Notes under the pieces: generated by a model
What the model saw: the letters and a program-made list of their open reading frames with translations, nothing else
Database searches by the model: none
Told to the model about the DNA's origin: nothing
Part shown: one piece after another, positions 26,980 through 34,726 of the stretch
Layout of the letters: the number at the start of each line of letters is the position of its first letter
Position numbering within the stretch: position 1 is the stretch's first letter
Position numbers and translations under genes: made by a program
NCBI GenBank assembly: GCA_964510525.1
Contig: CAZECE010000071.1
Coordinates: forward strand, 56,121 to 120,120
DNA: 64,000 bases
Direction of reading: 5' to 3'
Source: CAZECE01 sp964510525
GTDB taxonomy: Bacteria > Pseudomonadota > Gammaproteobacteria > Pseudomonadales > JANQJO01

Positions 26980-28553
26980 CTTCTATACCGCAGGTAAGCA
27001 CTCAAAAACCGATGCAGCGACTGCAGGGCGGTCTTCCATTGCCCGGCTTTAAAACCCTTTCAAGCCAAACGCCTAACCGCTCTTTAAGCGGCAAACACCA
27101 ATACACGCCTTACCAACTCTCACCAACAGAAATATCCGCTCGCTGGGAGCACGTACTAAAGCAACCCAGAGAAGAATGGCTACGCGTTTTGAAAAATGCC
27201 AACATCATCGGCTTTGGCGGAGCAGGTTTCCCTACAGCACAAAAGCTCGCGGCCGCCAGTAAAGCCAAAACCTTAATTCTCAATGCCATGGAGTGCGAAC
27301 CTTATATCACGTGCGACGATCGCCTGATTCAAGAGCAAGCCAATGAAATTTTGCTCGGTGCGGCTTTGCTTTGTCGGTTATTACCCAGCATAGAACAAGT
27401 CATCATTGGGATTGAAGACAACAAACCAGAAGCCCTTGCCGCTCTACAAAAAGTACAGCCGTCTTGTTTTTTCAACATTCCCATTTCACTGGTGAGCTGC
27501 CCTACTCTGTATCCATCGGGCGGTGAAAAACAATTAATCCAATTAGTGCTGCAACAAGACGTCCCGCAAGGTGCTCACCCAACCGATATCGGCATTGTGT
27601 GCCAAAACGTAGGCACGTGCTACGCCATCTATGAACGTCTGCTGCTGAACCGCCAGCCCACTCATCGACTGACCACGCTCACAGGACAAGCCATACCAAA
27701 GGCCGTCAGAGGCAACTACTGGCTACCGCTTGGCATGACATTGCATACCCTGTTTTCCATCCTGAAACTGGAGCTGCCATCAGAGCAGGCCGTTATCATG
27801 GGCGGCCCCATCATGGGCCAACCGGTCCAATCGCTGGAACAGACCATCTCTCAAACCACCCAGTGCATCTTAGTACCCACTGCAACAGAACTGCCGACAC
27901 AAAAGCCAGAAGCTCCTTGCATTCGATGCGCCGACTGCGCTGAGGTTTGTCCTGAGCAATTATTACCTCAAGAACTGCATCGACATCTAACATCGAATCA
28001 ACTCGACCAAGCCAAAGCCCTAAATCTCGATGCCTGCATTGAGTGCCGTGCCTGCGATCTGGTTTGCCCGAGCCATATTCCATTGGTAAGTACATTCCAA
28101 AGCGGAAAGCAGGCGATTCGATTTAAAGACAATGCCGAAATAAAAGCCCTCAAAGCTAAAAAAAGATTCGACACGCGCGAAAAACGGTTACAAAACGCCA
28201 ACTGTATTAAAAGAACGACCAAACCCAAAAAGGCCAGTTTAGAACAGTACCACGAAAAAAACGCTGCGTTCAAAACACCCATTGCCCCAACAGCAATCAC
28301 CCCAACATCAACATCAACCTCATCAACACCACCCACTGCAACACCATCTACCGTAATACCGTCCAAAACCATATTAAAAAATCAATTAAAAAAAGCTCAA
28401 AAAAAATGGCAAGACGCCGAAAACGCGCTTAACAATGCACGAAAACAGGGTAAAGAGGTGAGCCACTTAGAAAGTAAAGTAGCCAATTTAAAAAACAAAG
28501 CTGAAATTGCCAAGCGAGCGCTGGAAACTTTTAAACAAGACAACGAAATTTAA
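26976..28553 (+). CDS. rnfC: Rnf electron transport complex subunit C
   Basis: Peripheral subunit (525 residues) that binds NADH and FMN and carries two 4Fe-4S clusters. Motifs: IIGFGGAGFPTAQK, YPSGGEKQLIQ, then CIRCADCAEVCP and CIECRACDLVCP. The C-terminal extension is Thr/Pro-rich and ends in a Lys/Ala coiled coil, typical of gammaproteobacterial RnfC. The ATG at 26976 overlaps the rnfB stop; a GTG three codons upstream is an alternative. The operon is interrupted directly after this gene. Confidence 0.95.
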   Translation: MTSIPQVSTQKPMQRLQGGLPLPGFKTLSSQTPNRSLSGKHQYTPYQLSPTEISARWEHVLKQPREEWLRVLKNANIIGFGGAGFPTAQKLAAASKAKTLILNAMECEPYITCDDRLIQEQANEILLGAALLCRLLPSIEQVIIGIEDNKPEALAALQKVQPSCFFNIPISLVSCPTLYPSGGEKQLIQLVLQQDVPQGAHPTDIGIVCQNVGTCYAIYERLLLNRQPTHRLTTLTGQAIPKAVRGNYWLPLGMTLHTLFSILKLELPSEQAVIMGGPIMGQPVQSLEQTISQTTQCILVPTATELPTQKPEAPCIRCADCAEVCPEQLLPQELHRHLTSNQLDQAKALNLDACIECRACDLVCPSHIPLVSTFQSGKQAIRFKDNAEIKALKAKKRFDTREKRLQNANCIKRTTKPKKASLEQYHEKNAAFKTPIAPTAITPTSTSTSSTPPTATPSTVIPSKTILKNQLKKAQKKWQDAENALNNARKQGKEVSHLESKVANLKNKAEIAKRALETFKQDNEI

Positions 28554-28563
28554 TAGCCAGCCT

Positions 28564-29676
28564 TCAAGTACGATAATAATTTCCAAAATCCTCAGAGTGT
28601 AGTGCACCCATAATAACAATGGGCGTAACATCTGGATTTTCAGCCTGAAATTGTTTCACCTTATCTGCATATAATTTGCTTCGAAATTCAAAATCTAACG
28701 CTTTTTGAATTTTAATATAGTTTTCTAATGTAATGTTTTCTATATATTGCTCAATCAGACTAGGGATTTCAAAAAAATTCAAATCCTCTAATACATCCTC
28801 GACTTGTGGGCTTTTTAAACCATTTCTGATAATTGTTGCGGCTATTTTTTTGAAATGAACATGAGCATCTGGATATTCTTCGAGAACTGAAAAAATAGAA
28901 TTTTGTGAATTTTGATCCGTATATTGCTGTGCATTAATGGTTTGAAATATAAAATCCTTACTGTGCTCAGAAAGCTGATTCTGCGCTACGAAATTCAAGA
29001 CTTTAAGTGTCACCTCCTCTCCAATTTTAGAATTACCTATAAAATAATTCTTCAATGCAGTCACACAGGTATTAACGGTATGTCTAGTGCCACGATCATC
29101 TACCAGTTTATAAGCTATAGTTAAAGGCATAACTTTATTATAAAGTTCTGTGTGTAAGCAGATAATTGGTGCCGTGAAAGCGAGGACACTTTCGTTCTCT
29201 AAACTCTCCAGGTGGTGCACATCTTTACCAAGACCCGTTACACCTTCCATCAAAAGTTTAACGCCCAGCTTCCCATGATTTTCACTAAGATAAGCCTGAA
29301 TATTATTTTTGAACATGTTAATTTTTGAACTTGTATGATCCTTATCAAGAAGAACAATCGGACTAGGATTGGATTTACTGTTCGCTTTGCTTTTCAAGAT
29401 CGCTTTTTTTAGAAAGCGCTCTAAGTCTTCAATAGTTTGAACAGTGTCTAGAAATCCATCATTTAAAACATACGTGTCTAATGATGGTTCAGCGTGTAAT
29501 AACTCTGCAGGGCAGGCAGCCTCACTTGATTTTAAAAACTCAACACCTGAAGGTGACTTCAAATCTGTAGCCGGCCTAACAAGCCTAGATTCTTTAGGAG
29601 CATCATCCTGCTCAGATCCAGCACCGATAACTAGACTGCTCAACGTAAGGAAAGCTAAGTTTTTAGTAATATTCAT
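28564..29676 (-). CDS. exported hypothetical protein inside the rnf operon, Tiki/TraB-like candidate
   Basis: A 370-residue protein on the strand opposite to the rnf genes. An N-terminal signal peptide (MNITKNLAFLTLSSLVIGAG) suggests export; AGGTGA precedes the ATG. I do not recognise the family. The body contains PIVLLDKDHTS (about residue 105), LLMEGV and, at the C-terminus, PIVIMGALHSEDFG. Paired His motifs at both ends with an intervening Glu resemble the layout of the TraB/GumN/Tiki and EreA-ChaN hydrolase families, but the first motif lacks the usual Gly, so this is a guess. The gene is A+T-rich and separates rnfC from rnfD, which suggests insertion. Confidence 0.7.
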   Translation of the reverse strand: MNITKNLAFLTLSSLVIGAGSEQDDAPKESRLVRPATDLKSPSGVEFLKSSEAACPAELLHAEPSLDTYVLNDGFLDTVQTIEDLERFLKKAILKSKANSKSNPSPIVLLDKDHTSSKINMFKNNIQAYLSENHGKLGVKLLMEGVTGLGKDVHHLESLENESVLAFTAPIICLHTELYNKVMPLTIAYKLVDDRGTRHTVNTCVTALKNYFIGNSKIGEEVTLKVLNFVAQNQLSEHSKDFIFQTINAQQYTDQNSQNSIFSVLEEYPDAHVHFKKIAATIIRNGLKSPQVEDVLEDLNFFEIPSLIEQYIENITLENYIKIQKALDFEFRSKLYADKVKQFQAENPDVTPIVIMGALHSEDFGNYYRT

Positions 29677-29902
29677 AAATCACCTGATGTTTATTATTTT
29701 ATAAAGTGTAAACACAACCGAATCTTTTATCTGTTGTAATGAAGCCATGAAAAAGGGGGCTATAATATAATCAAAAAGAATAGCTGTATATAAAAAAGTC
29801 AAACTTGTAAGGATTCAGCTTTATTACAATCTGGTAGACTGCTCTCTTTTCTTTCCTGACAAAAAACACATTAGAAGTGACATATTAAGGGCATAAATAG
29901 CG

Positions 29903-30820
29903 TTGAGAGCAACCCTAAAATCTGAAGCCTCCATTACCGCTACCATGGGAACCGTTTTACTGGCTTTAGTGCCTGGCATCCTTTTCATGGCCGTGTACAT
30001 GGATCCTGGTGTCATTTTTAATATCGCCTACGCATGCAGTTTTGCATTATTGATAGAAGCCTTATGTCTTAGGTTAAGAAAACACGTGATCATTCCCAGA
30101 CTAAAAGATTTAAGCGCCGTACTGTGCGCGGTCTTATTGGCTATCGCCTTACCGCCAGGCACGGCTTGGTGGGTCATTGCGATCGGCATACTGTTTAGCA
30201 TCGGCATTGCTAAGCACGCCTTTGGTGGCTTGGGCATGAACCCCTTTAATCCCGCGATGGTGGGTTATACCGTTCTGCTGATTTCGTTTCCAATCGAGCT
30301 GACGCAGTGGCCGGCGAGTTACAGCACCCTCAGCGGCGCGACCGTTTTAGATACCTTGCAGTCTGCCAAACTACTAGAGACACCTACCCACACCATTCTC
30401 TCCGGCGAGTATCACAATGTGGCGATCCTCAACTTTTTATTTTTTCTAGGAGGGCTCTACTTGCTGTATCAACGCACCATACAATGGTACATCCCCGTAT
30501 GTGTTCTTATCGGGCTTTTAACACCTTCAATAATCGGCTATTTTATTCAAGGGCCTTCTGTTGGCACCCCTTGGCTCCACCTTACTCAGGGCGCAACCAT
30601 GCTGGCTGCCTTTTTTATTGCCACCGATCCGGTCTCTGCCGCCACCAGTCGTTATGGAAAAATGGTGTACGGATTTATGATAGGTTTACTCACCTACGTC
30701 ATCCGCATTTGGGGTCATTATCCCGAAGGATTTGCCTTTGCCGTTTTGATACTCAACATGACCGCCCCGACACTGGATTATTTTTTTATAAAAAAACAAA
30801 GCAAACTGAAGACAGCATGA
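29903..30820 (+). CDS. rnfD: Rnf electron transport complex subunit D
   Basis: Membrane subunit, 305 residues, related to NqrB. The covalent FMN site is STLSGATVLDT; GGLGMNPFNPAMVGY and LTQGATMLAAFFIATDPVSA are conserved. The enteric protein has about 350 residues. The start is unusual: a TTG directly after an in-frame TAA, so the conserved SSPH-type N-terminus is missing and the protein begins about six residues before the first membrane helix region. The 226 bases upstream are A+T-rich and follow the inserted antisense gene. rnfG overlaps its stop (ATGA). Confidence 0.9.
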   Translation: MRATLKSEASITATMGTVLLALVPGILFMAVYMDPGVIFNIAYACSFALLIEALCLRLRKHVIIPRLKDLSAVLCAVLLAIALPPGTAWWVIAIGILFSIGIAKHAFGGLGMNPFNPAMVGYTVLLISFPIELTQWPASYSTLSGATVLDTLQSAKLLETPTHTILSGEYHNVAILNFLFFLGGLYLLYQRTIQWYIPVCVLIGLLTPSIIGYFIQGPSVGTPWLHLTQGATMLAAFFIATDPVSAATSRYGKMVYGFMIGLLTYVIRIWGHYPEGFAFAVLILNMTAPTLDYFFIKKQSKLKTA

Positions 30821-31473
30821 CCCCAAGCAACACCACTCATCCTATGCATACAGGAGCTACCTTAGGACTCCTCACCTGCCTGGCCATCGGCCTGTGTTTA
30901 ACCGTCGCTAAAATTGCTGGCCCCCAAATTAACATCAATCAACACAAAGCCATGCTCAACTTATTTCAGGACGTGCTGCCAGCAAACGAATTTAATAACA
31001 ACGTGGATCAAAGCCACTTTACTTTACCTAAAAAAATGATCCTATCGAGCAAATCGTTGGCCATCCGTCAGCAAGACCCCGTTTATATCGCAACGCTTGA
31101 CGAAGTCCCTGTGGCTCTATTATTCAACGTCGAAGCGCTTAAAGGCTATGGCGGAGCCATTCGATTATTGGTAGCCCTTTACGTTGATGGTCAAGTGGCA
31201 GGCGTAAGAGTTATTCCACCTCATCAAGAAACACCAGGCCTCGGCGATAAAATTGAACTGAAAAAAAGTGATTGGATCTTACAGTTTCGCTACACCTCTT
31301 TAGAGAATCCAGCGAACTGGTCTATCTCCCAACCCTCATCTCATTTTGATACCTTGACGGGCGCCACCATCACCCCAAAAGCCGTGGTTGATGCCGTATA
31401 CGACCTTCTACTTTTTTATCGTGAGCACAAAACAACTCTATGGACAATCGCACAAACACATCAGGTTCCTTAA
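30817..31473 (+). CDS. rnfG: Rnf electron transport complex subunit G
   Basis: Membrane-anchored flavoprotein subunit, 218 residues, with one N-terminal helix and a periplasmic FMN domain. The covalent FMN threonine is in LTGATITPKAV. HQETPGLGDKIE is also typical. The frame is open far upstream, inside rnfD, but the ATG at 30817 overlaps the rnfD stop and gives the proper N-terminus. Confidence 0.94.
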   Translation: MTPSNTTHPMHTGATLGLLTCLAIGLCLTVAKIAGPQININQHKAMLNLFQDVLPANEFNNNVDQSHFTLPKKMILSSKSLAIRQQDPVYIATLDEVPVALLFNVEALKGYGGAIRLLVALYVDGQVAGVRVIPPHQETPGLGDKIELKKSDWILQFRYTSLENPANWSISQPSSHFDTLTGATITPKAVVDAVYDLLLFYREHKTTLWTIAQTHQVP

Positions 31474-32138
31474 GCTACAAACAATTAGCCATCCAGGGCC
31501 TGTGGAAAAACAACCCAGCATTCGTGCAGCTTCTCGGTTTATGCCCGCTATTAGCCGTTTCCAACACACTCGCCAATGCCCTCAGCTTAGGGCTTGCCAC
31601 CACTGTCGTGCTTCTACTTTCAAACGTTTTGGTCTCATTGATGCGATTCAAAACACACACAGAAATTCGACTGGCTATTTTTGTGCTTATTATTGGAACC
31701 ATCACCACCTGCATCGAGCTGGCAATGAAGGCCTTAGCTTTTGAGCTTTACCAAATGTTAGGGATTTTCATTCCCTTGATCGTCACCAACTGCGCTGTAT
31801 TAGGCCGAGCGGAAGCCTTTGCAACAAAAAACCCATGTCTTGGTGCCGCCTTAGATGGCCTCATGATGGGCATCGGCTTTACCTGGATCATGTGCGTATT
31901 AGGAGCCTGCCGAGAAGTCCTAGGGCAAGGCACCCTGTTCAGTGGTATGGAGCTTTTATTTGGACCGCGGCTAGGCAACATAGAACTCACCCTTACAGAC
32001 ACCCCCATCCTCATTTTTATCTTACCACCAGGGGCCTTCATGACGTTAGGGTTGTTAATGGCGTTAAAAAACACACTGATTAACTCACGGACTAAAATTG
32101 ACTCTTGGACTAGAGAGGAGGCCACCCGAGTTGGATAA
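31440..32138 (+). CDS. rnfE: Rnf electron transport complex subunit E
   Basis: Membrane subunit of 232 residues, homologous to RnfA, with six helices and the Cys motifs LLGLCPLLAVSN and IVTNCAVLGRAEA. It overlaps rnfG by 34 bases and the nth start by 8, so the whole operon is tightly coupled here in contrast to the break between rnfC and rnfD. Confidence 0.95.
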   Translation: MDNRTNTSGSLSYKQLAIQGLWKNNPAFVQLLGLCPLLAVSNTLANALSLGLATTVVLLLSNVLVSLMRFKTHTEIRLAIFVLIIGTITTCIELAMKALAFELYQMLGIFIPLIVTNCAVLGRAEAFATKNPCLGAALDGLMMGIGFTWIMCVLGACREVLGQGTLFSGMELLFGPRLGNIELTLTDTPILIFILPPGAFMTLGLLMALKNTLINSRTKIDSWTREEATRVG

Positions 32139-32766
32139 AAAGAAAATCAACACACTGTTTGCTCGCTTTAAAAAAGCCAACCCCAACCCAACCACCGAAT
32201 TACATTTCTCGTCTGACTTCGAGCTGCTGATCGCTGTGATGCTATCAGCTCAAGCCACCGACGTCAGTGTCAACAAAGCGACTGAACCCTTATTTAAAAA
32301 AGCCAACACTCCTGAAGCCTTTTTAGCACTTGGCTTGGAGAAAGTGACCGATGCCATCAAAACCATCGGGCTGTACAACAGCAAAGCCAAAAACGTCATC
32401 AAAACCTGTGAAATATTAGTCAACGAACACCACAGCCAGGTGCCCCAGAACCGAGAAGCGCTGGAGGCCTTACCCGGTGTCGGCCGCAAAACGGCGAACG
32501 TTGTTTTGAACACCGCTTTCGGACAACCCACGATGGCTGTTGATACCCACATCTTCCGACTGGCCAACCGCCTGAACTTAGCGCCCGGCAAAACGCCATT
32601 AGCGGTAGAAAAAAAACTCGTCGCCAACATTCCAAAACGCTATCTTCAAGACGCCCATCACTGGTTAATCCTACACGGCCGATACGTTTGCAAAGCCCGA
32701 AAACCTGAGTGTTTTAACTGTAATGTCAAAGATTTATGTGCATACCCTGACAAGAACGACACCTAA
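32131..32766 (+). CDS. nth: endonuclease III
   Basis: DNA glycosylase and AP lyase that removes oxidised pyrimidines. 211 residues from the TTG at 32131, chosen because GAGGAGG lies 9 bases upstream and MDKKKINTLFARF matches the family start. The helix-hairpin-helix holds the catalytic Lys in LPGVGRKTANV, the Asp is in VDTHIFR, and the 4Fe-4S ligands are Cx6Cx2Cx5C in CKARKPECFNCNVKDLC. Position after rnfE is conserved in gammaproteobacteria. The stop codon lies in a 12-bp tandem repeat. Confidence 0.95.
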   Translation: MDKKKINTLFARFKKANPNPTTELHFSSDFELLIAVMLSAQATDVSVNKATEPLFKKANTPEAFLALGLEKVTDAIKTIGLYNSKAKNVIKTCEILVNEHHSQVPQNREALEALPGVGRKTANVVLNTAFGQPTMAVDTHIFRLANRLNLAPGKTPLAVEKKLVANIPKRYLQDAHHWLILHGRYVCKARKPECFNCNVKDLCAYPDKNDT

Positions 32767-32791
32767 ACTGTCACCTAAACTGTCACCTAAT
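32760..32791. repeat. 12-bp tandem repeat across the nth stop
   Basis: The unit cacctaaactgt occurs twice, with a third partial copy. The first copy contains the nth stop codon, and each further copy repeats a TAA. Confidence 0.88.
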
Positions 32792-32817
32792 CCACAAGCC
32801 TCCCCACGACACACCCC

Positions 32818-32896
32818 TGGGAATTTGTCATTCGGTTTTCCAAAACCTTGAATTGGACCAATGATTCCCATTTGCGCGCTCGCAAAACCCCAATTA
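32818..32896. other. nested inverted repeats between nth and the diguanylate cyclase gene
   Basis: Outer arms TGGGAAT (32818-32824) and ATTCCCA (32874-32880) enclose GGTTTT CC AAAACC (32834-32847) and are followed by the hairpin TTTGCG CGCT CGCAAA (32881-32896). No U tract follows, so it is not a plain terminator. It could be a structured leader RNA or a decayed repeat element; it does not match the c-di-GMP riboswitch pattern I know. Confidence 0.45.
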
Positions 32897-32993
32897 ACAC
32901 CCATAATTAAAAGAACACTTAACCATTCGAGACCTCTTTGAAGCTCCTAACCTAAAAGATGACTGTGAGCCATGAGGGTTGCTGCGAGCCATT

Positions 32994-34691
32994 ATGAACG
33001 ACCCTAAAGCACCTAATTCATACTCAGAGCCTAACCAAAATGCTCTGGTGGCTGAGCAAAACAGCCAAAGTGAAGAATTAAAACGCTTTTTTTCGAAACG
33101 AGTTACCGACCAAGTGCGTCATATCATGGAACTATGGCGACTGGTCAACGACCAAAGCTGCTCTCAGCAACGAATCTTAGAGCTCAGGATTGCCAACGAA
33201 AAATTGCTGCGGTACGCCGCTCGCTTTGACGCCGAAGCCCATGCTCAAATCGCAAAAAAAATAGACGCATTGCTCAGCTCTAAAGACGTACATAATGGGA
33301 CGCTCAGCAGTGAAAAGATCGCTCAATTATCTGAGCACCTCCAAACGTTAAGCCAAATTGCCCTACGTAAAACCGACTCCCAAGCCGAATCCAGTTCCGT
33401 CATCACCCCCAAAAAGCCTGTCTATATTCTACTCAACAATCGGGACGATGCTTACAAATTAGTGCGACAATTGCAATTCTTTGGCTTTAGATGCTCGGCT
33501 TTTGAGAGAAGTGAAAAGTTTATAGAAGCGGTACAAGAAAGGTATCCATCCGTCATTGTCGCTGACATCAACTTTAAAGGAAAAAAGCACGGTCTCGAAT
33601 TGGTTGAAAGCGTTCAAAAGCATTTGGAGTCGCCCATCCCAACACTCTTTTATACAGAAGCTGACGAAGACGTCACTAATCGCCTCGACGCCGTGCGCCT
33701 AGGAGGTTACCGGTTACACCAACAACAATTGGATACGTCTCAAGTCATCGAAGAAATTGAAGCCATTACCAATATCGCGCCCCCGGAACCTTATCGAGTG
33801 CTGGTAGTCGAAGACTCCAAAGCACAAAGCTTTTATATCGAAAATATGTTGAACTCAGCGGGCATTATTACCAAAGCGGTCAATGATCCACTGGAAATTT
33901 TTAATGCATTACACGCTTTTCGTGCGGAAATTATATTAATGGACATGTACTTACCCGATTGTGACGGGATTGAACTGGCGAAAATGATCCGCCAAGAAAA
34001 ACGCTTTGTCAGCATTCCCATTCTATTTCTTTCCTCGGAAGACAATTTCGACATCAAGCTAGCCGCCATCAACCAAGGTGGGGACGACTTTTTAACCAAA
34101 CCCATTCGAGACAGCCATCTCATCACCACCATACGCAGCAAAGCGCAACGCGCTCGGGAACTGACAGACCTGATGATCCGAGACAGCCTCACAGGACTGC
34201 TGAATCACACCTCCATTCTGAGTGTGCTGGAAGATGAAATCCAAAAAGCCAACCAAAACCAACTGCCTTTGTGCTTTGCAATGGTGGATATTGATCACTT
34301 TAAGGGGGTCAATGATACCTATGGTCACCAAATGGGGGACCGGGTCATTAAAAGCCTCTCTCTGTTTTTAAAACAACGATTACGTAAAACCGATGCCATT
34401 GGTCGCTATGGCGGAGAAGAATTTGCCGTAGTCTTACCCAATACGACCATTGAAGATTGCTCAAAGATTTTTGAAGACATTCGTATTCGCTTTGCTCACT
34501 TCACCCATTCCAACAATGGTCAAGAGATGAAGTGCACATTCAGTTGCGGCATTGCAAAATTGACTCCCCATAACGCCAGTCAAATCACCACACAAGCTGA
34601 CGAAGCCTTGTATGTCGCTAAAAACAACGGTCGCAATCAAATTCAAATCGCCATTGACTCTGACGCCCAATATAATGAAGCGGCGTCATAA
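32994..34691 (+). CDS. dual-receiver diguanylate cyclase
   Basis: A 565-residue cytoplasmic response regulator. Order: an N-terminal helical region resembling an HPt domain but with no obvious phosphohistidine; a first receiver with the acceptor Asp (IVADINF) but lacking the acidic pair and the Lys; a second receiver with all residues (VVEDSKAQ, ILMDMYLPDCDG, FLTKP); and a GGDEF domain. The active site reads GRYGGEEF and an inhibitory RxxD (RKTD) sits five residues before it, so c-di-GMP synthesis with product feedback is expected. No membrane helices. The start could also be a TTG at 32979. Confidence 0.9.
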   Translation: MNDPKAPNSYSEPNQNALVAEQNSQSEELKRFFSKRVTDQVRHIMELWRLVNDQSCSQQRILELRIANEKLLRYAARFDAEAHAQIAKKIDALLSSKDVHNGTLSSEKIAQLSEHLQTLSQIALRKTDSQAESSSVITPKKPVYILLNNRDDAYKLVRQLQFFGFRCSAFERSEKFIEAVQERYPSVIVADINFKGKKHGLELVESVQKHLESPIPTLFYTEADEDVTNRLDAVRLGGYRLHQQQLDTSQVIEEIEAITNIAPPEPYRVLVVEDSKAQSFYIENMLNSAGIITKAVNDPLEIFNALHAFRAEIILMDMYLPDCDGIELAKMIRQEKRFVSIPILFLSSEDNFDIKLAAINQGGDDFLTKPIRDSHLITTIRSKAQRARELTDLMIRDSLTGLLNHTSILSVLEDEIQKANQNQLPLCFAMVDIDHFKGVNDTYGHQMGDRVIKSLSLFLKQRLRKTDAIGRYGGEEFAVVLPNTTIEDCSKIFEDIRIRFAHFTHSNNGQEMKCTFSCGIAKLTPHNASQITTQADEALYVAKNNGRNQIQIAIDSDAQYNEAAS

Positions 34692-34726
34692 ACTCAGATT
34701 CTTTTGATACTAGGATTCGTAACAAG

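Noticed and set aside
30307..30816. Upstream extension of rnfG by 170 codons
   Set aside because: It reads rnfD in another frame. The ATGA overlap at 30817 and the membrane-helix start fit RnfG.
32818..32896. c-di-GMP riboswitch before the diguanylate cyclase
   Set aside because: The conserved core bases of known GEMM classes are not present; only hairpins can be supported.
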